In this document: piece by piece, positions 16,424 through 24,035 of the stretch | Layout of the letters: each line of letters opens with the position of its first letter | Numbering within the stretch: position 1 is the stretch's first letter | Source: Massilia agri | GTDB lineage: Bacteria > Pseudomonadota > Gammaproteobacteria > Burkholderiales > Burkholderiaceae_D | Direction: 5' to 3' | Length of the DNA stretch: 64,000 nucleotides | Assembly (NCBI RefSeq): GCF_024753255.1 | Contig: NZ_JANUHA010000015.1 | Span: 62,001-126,000 of the forward strand | Position numbers and translations under genes: made by a program | The notes under the pieces: generated by a model | Database searches by the model: none | What the model was told of the DNA's origin: nothing | What the model saw: only the letters and a program-made list of their open reading frames with translations

Positions 16424-18112
16424 ATGACGCCGACCCAGCGCTTCCTTCACGCGCGCGACTTCCTGCTGCAACACCGCCTCGACTACGAGACCGCCTACCG
16501 CGACTACCGCGCCCCCCAGCTGGAAGACTTCAATTGGGCGCTCGACTACTTCGACCAGATGGCCAAGGACAACCACGCCCCCGCGCTGTGGGTGGTCGAA
16601 GAAGACGGATCCGAACAGAAGATCTCCTTCGCCGACATGGCGGCGCGCTCCTGCCAGGTGGCCGAGTACCTGCGCCTGTGCGGCGTCAACCGCGGCGACC
16701 GGGTGCTCCTGATGTTGCCGAACCGGGTCGAGCTTTGGGAGATCATGCTGGCCGGGATCAAGCTCGGCGCCGTGCTGGTGCCGACCACCATGCTGGTCTC
16801 CGGCGCGGACCTGCAGGACCGCCTCGACCGCGGCCGCGTGAAGCACGTGATCGCCCAAAGCTCGGAGGCCCACAAGTTCGCGCACATGCAGGGCAGTTTC
16901 ACCCGCATCGCGGTGGGCGGCAAGCCCGAGGGCTGGCGCGCTTTCGACGATTGCCGCGACGTGCTTTCGGTCTTCACGCCCGAGGGCGAGACCCGCGCCA
17001 CCGATCCGCTGCTGCTCTACTTCACCTCCGGCACCACGGCCAAGCCCAAGCTGGTTCTGCACAGCCACCAGAGCTATCCGGTCGGCCACCTGTCGACCAT
17101 GTACTGGATCGGCCTGCAGCCGGGCGACGTCCACTGGAACATCTCCTCGCCCGGCTGGGCCAAGCACGCCTGGAGCTGCTTCTTCGCGCCCTGGAACGCC
17201 GGCGCCACCATCTTCGTCTACAACTACGAGCGCTTTTCCGCCAAGGCCGCGCTCGACACCATCGTGCGCTGCGGCGTGACCTCGCTGTGCGCGCCCCCGA
17301 CCGTCTGGCGCATGATGATCCAGGAAGACCTCTCGGCTTGGCGGCCGCCGCTGCGCGAACTCGTGGGCGCGGGCGAGCCGCTCAATCCGGAAGTCATCGA
17401 TCAGGTCGAACAGGCCTGGGGCATCCGCATCCGCGACGGCTTCGGCCAGTCGGAAAGCACGGCGCAGATCGGCAATCCGCCCGGCCAGCCGATCAAGCCC
17501 GGCTCGATGGGCCGCCCGCTGCCCGGCTACCGCGTGACCCTGCTCGACATCGACGAGCAGCCGGCCGCGGAGGGCGAGATCTCGCTCAGCCTCGATCCGG
17601 CCCCGCTCGGCCTGATGCTGTGCTACGAGGGCGACGAGGAGAAGACCGCGCAGGTCATGCGCGCCGGCCACTACCACACGGGCGACACCGCCACCGTCGA
17701 CGAGGAGGGCTATTACTTCTACGTCGGCCGCAACGACGACGTGTTCAAGTCCTCGGACTACCGCATCAGCCCCTTCGAGCTCGAGAGCGTGCTGATCGAG
17801 CATGACGATGTGCTGGAGGCGGCGATCGTGCCCAGCCCCGACCCGCTGCGCCTGTCGGTGCCCAAGGCCTTCATCACCCTGCGCCAGGGCGTCCTCCCAT
17901 CGCGCGAGGTGGCGGCCTCGATCTTCGCGTTTGCCCGCGAGAAGCTGGCGCCCTACAAGCGCATCCGCCGCATCGAGTTCCGCGAGCTGCCCAAGACCAT
18001 CTCGGGCAAGATCCGCCGGGTCGAGCTGCGCCGGGAAGAAGCGGGCAGGGGAGGCGCGCCCGCCCAGGACGGCGGCCTCGAATACCGTGAGGAAGACTTC
18101 GCGGCAGGCTAG
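16424..18112 (+). CDS. AMP-binding acyl-CoA synthetase (acetyl/medium-chain type)
   Basis: 562 residues of the ANL adenylating superfamily. The P-loop-like motif YFTSGTTAKPKLV is at about 201-213, GFGQSESTA at about 345, the hinge YHTGDTATVDEEGYYFYVGR and the KSSDYRISPFELE segment near 445, and the catalytic lysine in LPKTISGKIRR near 525. The substrate is a carboxylic acid that cannot be specified; overall look is closest to the medium-chain/acetyl-CoA synthetase branch. ATG 16424 is chosen because AGGAGACACC precedes it; the open frame extends far upstream but overlaps the fdh operon. It probably forms a single-gene unit. Confidence 0.85.
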   Translation: MTPTQRFLHARDFLLQHRLDYETAYRDYRAPQLEDFNWALDYFDQMAKDNHAPALWVVEEDGSEQKISFADMAARSCQVAEYLRLCGVNRGDRVLLMLPNRVELWEIMLAGIKLGAVLVPTTMLVSGADLQDRLDRGRVKHVIAQSSEAHKFAHMQGSFTRIAVGGKPEGWRAFDDCRDVLSVFTPEGETRATDPLLLYFTSGTTAKPKLVLHSHQSYPVGHLSTMYWIGLQPGDVHWNISSPGWAKHAWSCFFAPWNAGATIFVYNYERFSAKAALDTIVRCGVTSLCAPPTVWRMMIQEDLSAWRPPLRELVGAGEPLNPEVIDQVEQAWGIRIRDGFGQSESTAQIGNPPGQPIKPGSMGRPLPGYRVTLLDIDEQPAAEGEISLSLDPAPLGLMLCYEGDEEKTAQVMRAGHYHTGDTATVDEEGYYFYVGRNDDVFKSSDYRISPFELESVLIEHDDVLEAAIVPSPDPLRLSVPKAFITLRQGVLPSREVAASIFAFAREKLAPYKRIRRIEFRELPKTISGKIRRVELRREEAGRGGAPAQDGGLEYREEDFAAG

Positions 18113-18128
18113 CCGCGCACGGGGCATG

Positions 18129-18156
18129 TTGACTAAGAAACCAGCTCGTATATACT
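18129..18156 (+). promoter_or_regulatory. sigma70-type promoter upstream of the small ORF and Rnk-like gene
   Basis: TTGACT (18129-18134), a 16-bp spacer and TATACT (18151-18156) make one of the best promoter matches in the window. The predicted start near 18163 leaves about 31 nt before the small ORF at 18194. Confidence 0.7.
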
Positions 18157-18193
18157 GATTCCGTTTCCATCCACGGGCTGATACGAGGTCGAC

Positions 18194-18364
18194 ATGCCTT
18201 GCATCCATACTGACAGCGCCTTCTTCGCTTCCCGCACGTGCGCAGCACATGCGCGCGCCGCACTGACGCCCTGCCCCTCGCATACCCCCCTCATGCCGGG
18301 GCTGAGCGCCTTCCACGCCCGCCTCGCCCAGCGCTCGACGCGCGATCTCGCCTGCCTCTCCTGA
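18194..18364 (+). CDS. putative 56-residue small protein, rich in Cys/His/Ala
   Basis: ATG 18194 to TGA 18362-18364 gives a product starting MPCIHTDSAFFASRTCAAHA and ending STRDLACLS. Support: a strong promoter 31 nt upstream, ACGAGG as a modest ribosome site, and third codon positions that are overwhelmingly G or C, as in neighbouring genes. Four cysteines and several histidines are scattered without a CxxC pair. No homology recognised. The alternative is that this is a long leader of the Rnk-like gene. The remaining 18365-18540 shows no gene. Confidence 0.4.
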   Translation: MPCIHTDSAFFASRTCAAHARAALTPCPSHTPLMPGLSAFHARLAQRSTRDLACLS

Positions 18365-18540
18365 GCTCGGCGAGAGGCGGTGAAGCCCAGGCTTCCCGGA
18401 CTCTCCCGAGCCACTTCCACAAGCATCCGACCCTGAGCCAGCGCGCCCGCGTCGCGCGCGCCGGGGCCTGACTCCTTCTCGTTGGCCAGCCCGCATTGCC
18501 CGGCATCGTCCGGCGCATAAAGGGCTGGGAAAGGCATGCC

Positions 18541-18933
18541 ATGTGCACTACACCCTACCTGAGCCAGGAAGACCTGGCCATCCTGAGCGCCTTCGCGCGC
18601 GTGCGGGGCGAGGGCGCGCGCGAACTCGCGTCCCTGATCGCGTCGAGCATCCCGCTGCCCGCGACGGAGAAACAGGCGCGCCGCGTCGCGCTCGGCAGCA
18701 CGGTGCGCTACCGCACGGCGGGCGCGAGCGAAACCCAGGCCATCGTCATCGCCTGTCCGCACGACGCCAATGCCCTGCTGGCGCGCGTCTCGATCCTCAC
18801 GCCACTGGCCCTGGGACTGCTCGGGCATGCCGAAGGCTGCACGGTCGGGATCGCACTGCCGCATGCGCGCACGCTGCCAATCGACATCGTCGCGGTGCAG
18901 CCGCCGTCCAGCCATCTTTGCAATCCACGCTGA
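18541..18933 (+). CDS. GreA/GreB C-terminal-domain protein, Rnk-like
   Basis: 130 residues. The C-terminal half (ARRVALGSTVRYRTAGASET to ALGLLGHAEG) is the FKBP-like GreA/GreB domain, and the N-terminal part is a short helical segment, as in Rnk (regulator of nucleoside diphosphate kinase), which binds RNA polymerase. The GreA coiled coil is missing. ATG 18541 has GGGAAAGG just upstream; longer starts do not. It opens a string of stress-type genes (GrpE-like, universal stress protein) on the same strand. An RNA-polymerase-binding role is inferred from the family. Confidence 0.78.
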   Translation: MCTTPYLSQEDLAILSAFARVRGEGARELASLIASSIPLPATEKQARRVALGSTVRYRTAGASETQAIVIACPHDANALLARVSILTPLALGLLGHAEGCTVGIALPHARTLPIDIVAVQPPSSHLCNPR

Positions 18934-18946
18934 AAGGAGAACGACC

Positions 18947-19315
18947 ATGAGCGGATCGAACCATGCCGATGCGCGCGCCTGCGCTCACGAACAACCGGCA
19001 GTGCCGGACCCGGTGGCCGCGCCGCGGCAGGACGTCGAGGAGCGCATCGCCCAGGCCGGAAACCGGATCGCCGTGCTCCAGCGCGAGCTCGACGCGGCGC
19101 TCGCCGAGCTGGTGCGGGCACGGCGGCGCGCGGAGGCCGATTGCGCCGCCGCCGCGACCTACGGGCACGCGGGCCTGGCCCGGGCCCTGCTGCCGTTCCG
19201 GGACGCGCTCGAAGCGGCCCTCGCCGTGCGCACCGACGACGCCACGGCCCTGCGCGAAGGACTGGTGCTGGCCGACCGGCAGCTGGCCGCCGCGCTGGCG
19301 CGCCGCCATGACTGA
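18947..19315 (+). CDS. short GrpE-like protein lacking the beta-wing domain
   Basis: 122 residues. The segment from about 40 to 115 follows GrpE: a coiled helix (RIAVLQRELDAALAELVRAR), then RRRAEADCAAAATYG aligned with the RRRTELDIEKAHKFA part of E. coli GrpE, then LARALLPFRDALEAALAV matching its INELLPVIDSLDRAL region. The protein ends before the beta-sheet wing that inserts into DnaK's nucleotide cleft, so normal exchange activity is doubtful. AAAGGAGA precedes ATG 18947, 13 bp after the Rnk-like stop. It may be a DnaK modulator or an independent dimerisation module. Confidence 0.7.
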   Translation: MSGSNHADARACAHEQPAVPDPVAAPRQDVEERIAQAGNRIAVLQRELDAALAELVRARRRAEADCAAAATYGHAGLARALLPFRDALEAALAVRTDDATALREGLVLADRQLAAALARRHD

Positions 19316-19367
19316 GCCACGGGTCCGGCCCCGGGTGACACCGAACCCATCATCGAGGAGGAAAGCA

Positions 19368-20288
19368 ATGTGTCGCATCGACAGGATTCTGTTAGCCATC
19401 AACCAGCATCATCCCGGCCGGGTCGAGCAGCGCGCGGCGCTGCTGGCGCCCCAGCTGGACCTCAAGGCCTTCGACGTGCTGGCCGTGAAGCGCACCGGCG
19501 TCGGCGTGCGCGGCGCGACCACGGCCTACAGCCACGTGCAGGTGGACGAGACGGCGCTCAGCGCCTTCGTGGAGGGCGGCAGGCGCGCGCTCGGGCCGCG
19601 CCTCTATCCCGACGAACTGGAGAACGTATGGCAGGTGCACCGCGGCCATCCGGCCGAAGTGATCGCCGGCGCCGCCGAACGGGTGCAGGCCGACCTGACG
19701 CTGGCGGCCGGCAATGCGCGGCCGCGCCTGCCGTCCTGGGTGCGCTCCTCGCGCAACGCCGACCTGGTGCGGCTGTGCCGCACACCGGTGCTGCTGGTGC
19801 ACGGCGAGCCGCGCGAGGTCTACCGCACCGTGATCGTGGCCATGGACTTCAGCCGCGCCTCCCTGGCGGCGGCGCGCATGGCGGCGCTGGTTGCGCCGTC
19901 GGCGCGCTTCGTCTTCGTGCATGCCTGCGCGCTGCCGGAGGCGCTCCTGATGCGCGAGATGGACCTGCCCGTGCCGGTGCTGCAGTCCTACCGCGAGCAG
20001 GCCTGCGGGGCGGGGCGCCGGCGCCTCGACGAATTCCTCGCCCTTTACCTGGCGGACATGCCGACCGGGACGCGCGAGGTGCATGCCGGCCGGCCCCACG
20101 CGGTGATCGCCGCCTGCGTACGCCGCCACGGGGCCGACCTCCTGGTGCTGGGGCGGGGCGCGACCCATCCGGGCGCCTGGCTGTCGTGCACCAACGTGAT
20201 GCACAGGCTGATGGACGAGGGCCTGTGCGACATGCTGGTGGGGCCGGACCGCTTCGGCGACGACGAGGGCCGGCGCCTGGCGGCATGA
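19368..20288 (+). CDS. tandem universal stress protein (two UspA domains)
   Basis: 306 residues. The first UspA-like domain starts RIDRILLAINQHHPGRVEQR and ends LVRLCRTPVLLVHG (to about 145). The second starts YRTVIVAMDFSRASLAAARM and ends ADLLVLGRGATHPGAWLSC then NVMHRLMDEGLCDMLV. The second domain has only part of the ATP-binding G-x2-G-x9-G(S/T) motif (GRGATHPG...). GAGGAGGAAAGC before ATG 19368 is a strong ribosome site. It is probably co-transcribed with the GrpE-like gene 52 bp upstream. Confidence 0.85.
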   Translation: MCRIDRILLAINQHHPGRVEQRAALLAPQLDLKAFDVLAVKRTGVGVRGATTAYSHVQVDETALSAFVEGGRRALGPRLYPDELENVWQVHRGHPAEVIAGAAERVQADLTLAAGNARPRLPSWVRSSRNADLVRLCRTPVLLVHGEPREVYRTVIVAMDFSRASLAAARMAALVAPSARFVFVHACALPEALLMREMDLPVPVLQSYREQACGAGRRRLDEFLALYLADMPTGTREVHAGRPHAVIAACVRRHGADLLVLGRGATHPGAWLSCTNVMHRLMDEGLCDMLVGPDRFGDDEGRRLAA

Positions 20289-20621
20289 AGGCGACGGCCC
20301 GGCGCGCAGGTCCTACGCGTTTCCCTGATGCGGGGACGCCGCCGCCCATGCGATCATCGCGGACGTGGTCCGGTCCCCGTGCCGGATCACCTCCGATCCA
20401 ACCCGTTGAGCCCATGCTGCATCTCACTCCTTTCGTCATGTTCCGGATGCGCCGGATGCGAGGCCCCGCCGGCCTCCCGCGTGCTCGGGAAATCCGCCAG
20501 GGCGGCCCATGCGGCCGCCCGGCGCATTTCCCGGGCATTCCGGTTCGCGCATACCGGCGCCGCGCCTTCGCGCCGCGCCATGATCGATGATGCCCCTCAC
20601 GGGGCGAACAGGAGGACAGGC
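20289..20621 (+). other. 333-bp region without a supported gene
   Basis: A 101-codon frame (20285-20590) overlaps the preceding stop, but its product is basic, proline-rich and without any recognisable pattern, so I do not call it. Small inverted repeats are present (for example GCCCCTCACGGGGC near 20592). No clear promoter seen. Confidence 0.4.
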
Positions 20622-20870
20622 ATGACAAGAAACAGGCTGGAAGCGTTCGACCGCGACGCCGCCGTGCGCGCGCAGCAGCGGCTGGAGCGGCGCAGCAGGC
20701 GGCGACTCATGAAACACATGGTGGCGCGTAATGCGCAGTGGCGGCGCCTGGCCGCCAGGGCCATGGCGGCCGGGCTGGCCGCGATGGTCGCTACCCACCT
20801 GGTGGTGAGCGAGGCGGCCGCGGATGCGCCGGCGCCGCGCGCACAGGCCGGCGTGCTCGAGCAGGCTTGA
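20622..20870 (+). CDS. small hypothetical protein with one membrane helix
   Basis: 82 residues. A basic N-terminal half (RAQQRLERRSRRRLMKHMVA) is followed by a hydrophobic helix (ARAMAAGLAAMVATHLVVSE, about residues 45-64) and a short Ala-rich tail. AGGAGGACAGGC before ATG 20622 is a very good ribosome site, which is the main support. Family not recognised. It faces the FixJ-type gene tail to tail. Confidence 0.6.
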   Translation: MTRNRLEAFDRDAAVRAQQRLERRSRRRLMKHMVARNAQWRRLAARAMAAGLAAMVATHLVVSEAAADAPAPRAQAGVLEQA

Positions 20871-20900
20871 GGCCCCTGCGCCGCCCTGCGCGGCAGCGCT

Positions 20901-21512
20901 TCAGCCGACCTGGTTCTGCAGGTGTTGCCGCACCAGGTCGGCGATCGATTCCACCTGCAGCTTTTCCATCACCCGCGATTTGTGCACTTCCACGGTGCGC
21001 ACGCTGATCCCGAGTTCCGCCGCGATCTCGCGGTTGTGGCGTCCCGCCACCACCAGTTCCATCACCTCGCCCTCGCGCGGGGTGAGGCTGGCGCGCCGCT
21101 TCAGGTAGTCCGGGGACGCCCCGCCGCCCTGCGGCCGCGCCGCCGCCCGCGCCAGCGCCTCTTCGATGGCGCTCACCAGTTGCGCCTCCTGCAGCGGCTT
21201 TTCCAGGAAGTCCACGGCCTGCGAACGGAAGGCTTCGCGCGCCGAATGCACGTCGCCGTGTCCGGTGATGATCAGGACCGGCAGGCGGCTGCCCAGTTCC
21301 ACCAGCTTCTTCTGCAGCGCCAGGCCATCCATGCCGGGCATCCGGATGTCCAGCAGCAGGCACCCGGCGGCGTCCGGGTTCCAGGCGCGCAGGAAGCTTT
21401 CGGCGTCGGAAAAGAAGGCGCTCCGGTAGCCGTGCAGGCTCAGGAGCAGGCCGAGCGCGTCGCGCACGGCGGCGTCGTCGTCGACGATGTAGACGGTAGG
21501 GGTGGCGGACAT
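20901..21512 (-). CDS. FixJ-family response regulator
   Basis: 203 residues. The receiver domain (residues 6-118) has acidic pocket D11-D13, phospho-acceptor D55 (CLLLDIRMPGMDG) and the switch lysine in DFLEKPL. A LuxR-type HTH follows (LTPREGEVMELVVAGRHNRE, then EIAAELGISVRTVEVHKSRV), as in FixJ/StyR/TodT regulators. It starts 3 bp after the kinase stop, so the two are one operon. The most likely targets are the divergent universal stress gene and the next gene, which share a palindrome described below. Confidence 0.9.
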   Translation of the reverse strand: MSATPTVYIVDDDAAVRDALGLLLSLHGYRSAFFSDAESFLRAWNPDAAGCLLLDIRMPGMDGLALQKKLVELGSRLPVLIITGHGDVHSAREAFRSQAVDFLEKPLQEAQLVSAIEEALARAAARPQGGGASPDYLKRRASLTPREGEVMELVVAGRHNREIAAELGISVRTVEVHKSRVMEKLQVESIADLVRQHLQNQVG

Positions 21513-21515
21513 GCG

Positions 21516-23111
21516 CTAGCTCCTTTCTCCGGCATCGAGCTGTGCCGGCAGCGTGATTTTCAGGATGGCATGCGGCCCCGGCTCTACGCCGAGGGCGCCG
21601 CCATGGGTTTCGACGATGGAGCGGCTGATCGCCAGGCCCAGGCCCAGGCCGCTCGACTTGAGCGAGATGAAGGGTTCGAACAGGCGCGCGCGGATCTTGT
21701 CCGCGATGCCGGGGCCGTTGTCGGCGATGCGGATCCAGATCCAGGCGCCGTCGGTGCCGGCGTCCACGGCGATGCGCCGCTCCTGTCCTTGCGGCATCGA
21801 GGCCACGGCCTGGAGCGCGTTGGACAGCAGGTTGCGCAGCACGATGCCGAGCTGGACCCGGTCGCCCAGCAGGCAGGCGGGAGGCAGCTCGCCCGTCTCC
21901 AGGCGCACGCCCTCGCGTTCGGCCTGCGCCGCGAAGGAGTCCAGCGCTTCCGTGAGCAGCTCGGGCAGGGAGAGCTTCTCGAGGGCCGTGGTGCCGGTGC
22001 GGAAGAACTCGCGCAGGCGTTTCAGCACGTCCGAGGCGCGCTGCGACTCGGCGACCATGGCGCGCACGGTCTTGTGCAGCAGCGCCGCATCGGCGGCGCC
22101 GCCGCCCATTTCGCGCTGCAGCAGGCGCTCGCAGGCGCTCCCGTAGATCGACAGGGCCGTCAGCGGCTGGTTCAGTTCGTGCGCGACGGCGCCGGCCATC
22201 TCGCCCGCCGTGGCCAGGCGCAGCGAATGGCGCAGCTCGTGGCTGGCGCGGCGCGCGAGGTCGACGGCGATGCCGATCAGGAAGCCGGACAAGGTCAGCG
22301 TCAGCACCAGCATCTGCACGTTCGGCATCTGCGCCGGGTAGGCGATCGGGCGCAGCGCGGCCACCGTGACGCCGATCTCGAGCACCAGCGCGGCGGTGAC
22401 GGCGCCGGCCATGCCCTGGCGCGCGGCCGACCAGGCCAGCGGCAGGATCAGCAGGTAATAGGCGAGCGATTCGGGCGCCGGCCGCTGCAGCGCGACCGCC
22501 AGCACGGCGGCCATTAGGCCGATGTAGGCGGCGGTCTCGCGGCGCGCGATGCGGCCCAGGTAGGCGGCGCGCAGTTCCTCGTCGAGGAGGAAGCGGCACA
22601 CCGGCACCATCACCAGCATGCCCGCAGTTTCCGCGATCGCATAGCGCGCCACCACGTCGAGCCAGGGGCGGCTCGCGAAGCCTGCCGGCGCATGCAGCAT
22701 GCTGGCATAGGCGACGGCGCCGAGCAGACTGCCGAGCGTGGCGAACGCCAGCCAAAGGAGCAGGCCGCCGTGGCCCGCATGGAAGGCGTCGCCCGGCAGG
22801 AAGCGGCGCATCGCGGCGCCCACGGCCAGGTAGATCGGCAGCGGCAGCAGGCCGGTCAGCAGGGACAGGCCCGGCTGCGCGGGGAGGGCAGGGGTGATGG
22901 TGGCCGCCAGCACGGCCGCCAGGGCCAGCAGCGGCGCCGCGCCCAGGCCGCGGCGCAGGACCAGGTAGAGGGCCAGGCCCGCCGCCGGATGCCAGACCGG
23001 GGCGATGGTCTGGTAGCGCGCCTCGGGGCCGCTGATCACGTCGAGGGCGATATAGGCAAGGCAGAATGCGCCGGCGAGCCAGACGGCCCGCACGGCACGC
23101 AGTTCGAACAT
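21516..23111 (-). CDS. MASE1-type membrane sensor histidine kinase (FixL-like partner)
   Basis: 531 residues. The N-terminal roughly 285 residues hold about eight hydrophobic helices in a MASE1-like arrangement (HPAAGLALYLVLRRGLGAAP near residue 41). The kinase core begins at about 295: H-box AVAHELNQPLTALS with His311, an N-box near LRNLLSNALQ, then IADNGPGIADK and SGLGLGLAISRSIVETHGG. There is no PAS or haem domain, so it does not sense oxygen as FixL does; the ligand is unknown and may be membrane-derived. It is transcribed away from the universal stress gene at 23279. Confidence 0.88.
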   Translation of the reverse strand: MFELRAVRAVWLAGAFCLAYIALDVISGPEARYQTIAPVWHPAAGLALYLVLRRGLGAAPLLALAAVLAATITPALPAQPGLSLLTGLLPLPIYLAVGAAMRRFLPGDAFHAGHGGLLLWLAFATLGSLLGAVAYASMLHAPAGFASRPWLDVVARYAIAETAGMLVMVPVCRFLLDEELRAAYLGRIARRETAAYIGLMAAVLAVALQRPAPESLAYYLLILPLAWSAARQGMAGAVTAALVLEIGVTVAALRPIAYPAQMPNVQMLVLTLTLSGFLIGIAVDLARRASHELRHSLRLATAGEMAGAVAHELNQPLTALSIYGSACERLLQREMGGGAADAALLHKTVRAMVAESQRASDVLKRLREFFRTGTTALEKLSLPELLTEALDSFAAQAEREGVRLETGELPPACLLGDRVQLGIVLRNLLSNALQAVASMPQGQERRIAVDAGTDGAWIWIRIADNGPGIADKIRARLFEPFISLKSSGLGLGLAISRSIVETHGGALGVEPGPHAILKITLPAQLDAGERS

Positions 23112-23159
23112 CTCGGATTCCTCGGGGAGCGCCCGGTAAGCGGCGGGGGCATTGCTTGG

Positions 23160-23217
23160 GTAAGGATTTTCCTTACGCGGGCCACGGATGTGGCGTCTAT
23201 CGGGTACTCATTATACT
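23160..23217 (+). promoter_or_regulatory. palindromic operator plus -10 box, upstream of the single-domain Usp gene
   Basis: TAAGGATTTTCCTTA (23161-23175) is a perfect palindrome with an odd centre base, flanked by G and CGCGGG. A TATACT lies at 23212-23217 with no good -35, the arrangement of an activator-dependent promoter. The operator is also upstream of the kinase gene on the other strand. A matching site occurs at 23930. Confidence 0.62.
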
Positions 23218-23278
23218 GAAGACATCATGCCTGCGTCGGTCTCGGGCCGGCAGCGTATCGACCATCGGGGAGATCGAC

Positions 23279-23932
23279 GTGTGGAAGCACAGCCATGCCC
23301 TGGCATCGCGGGATGCGATTCCTGCAGGCCTTGCGGCAATCGCGCCCGCCGCCATGGCGGTGCTGGACTGGGAGCATGCGCCCCCCCAACTGGCCCTCCA
23401 TAACCTGCTGCGCGCACAGGCTTTGCTGTGCGCGGACGGGCGGCCGGTCCTGCTGCGGCGGCGGCCGGCCCCGCACCTGCCCCGCCATGCCCTGTTTCCG
23501 GGCGACTTCTCGCCAGCTTCGCTGGCCCTGCTGCGGCTCGCGATGCGCGCGCTGCCGCATGCGCGCTTCACGCTGCTGCACCTGAGCCGGGCCAGCGGCG
23601 ACGGCTACCTGCAGGCTGCCGGCGTCGGAGACGACGCGGTCGAAGCGTGCCGCCTCGGCGCCGAACGCCGTGCGCGCCTGGCCGCGCGCCATCTCGCCGT
23701 CCAGGCCGCCCACCCCGGCATCCTGATCGAGATCCGGGCCTTGCGCCAGCCCTGGCCTGGCGCCGTCGCCGCGCTCGCCCGCGCGCGCGAAGCCGACGTG
23801 CTGGTTGTGGAAGGCAGCTGTGGCGGATGGTTGGCGCGGCAACTGCGCCAGGCGCGCCTGTGCGCACTGCTCTCGCAGACCGCCTGCGATGTGCTGCTGC
23901 TGACGACGGAGCAGGGCGCGGCAGCTGTATAA
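23279..23932 (+). CDS. universal stress protein-like protein
   Basis: 217 residues with a degenerate UspA fold in the C-terminal part: ARFTLLHLSRASGDGYLQAA, then AREADVLVVEGSCGGWLARQ and LLSQTACDVLLLTT, the last matching the final strand of Usp proteins. The N-terminal 60 residues are divergent. Start taken as GTG 23279 because GGGGAG lies 7 bp upstream; ATG 23354 is possible. It lies divergent to the FixL/FixJ-type pair, behind a palindrome and a TATACT box, so it is a likely direct target. Confidence 0.7.
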   Translation: MWKHSHALASRDAIPAGLAAIAPAAMAVLDWEHAPPQLALHNLLRAQALLCADGRPVLLRRRPAPHLPRHALFPGDFSPASLALLRLAMRALPHARFTLLHLSRASGDGYLQAAGVGDDAVEACRLGAERRARLAARHLAVQAAHPGILIEIRALRQPWPGAVAALARAREADVLVVEGSCGGWLARQLRQARLCALLSQTACDVLLLTTEQGAAAV

Positions 23933-23987
23933 GGGAATCCCCTACGCGGGCGGGCGAATAGGCAGGCCCTTCGTTTTCTCCGATACT
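23930..23987 (+). promoter_or_regulatory. second copy of the palindromic operator, upstream of the beta-helix gene
   Basis: TAAGGGAATCCCCTA followed by CGCGGG (23930-23950) agrees with the first site in 16 of 21 positions, and overlaps the Usp stop codon. GATACT at 23982-23987 sits 52 bp from the site's start, against 51 bp at the first site. Again there is no good -35. Confidence 0.58.
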
Positions 23988-24035
23988 GCCGCCCGACCCG
24001 CAAGGCGCGACACTGCGCGCATTACTTCGATTGCC

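Noticed and set aside
16424..18112. Acyl-CoA synthetase as the missing anthranilate ligase
   Set aside because: Its motifs fit the acetyl/medium-chain branch rather than 2-aminobenzoate-CoA ligase, and it is 17 kb from the cluster; recorded only as a possibility.
16349..18496. A 715-codon open frame on the reverse strand across the acyl-CoA synthetase
   Set aside because: No recognisable domain; it is the antisense shadow of a clear AMP-binding gene with strong motifs.
20300..20330. A third site for the FixJ-style operator (CCTACGCGTTTCCC)
   Set aside because: Only the CCTACGCG part resembles the operators; the palindrome and the downstream -10 spacing are missing.
20285..20590. A 101-codon ORF overlapping the stop of the tandem Usp gene
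   Set aside because: Its product is low in information, proline- and arginine-rich, and lacks a ribosome site or any motif.
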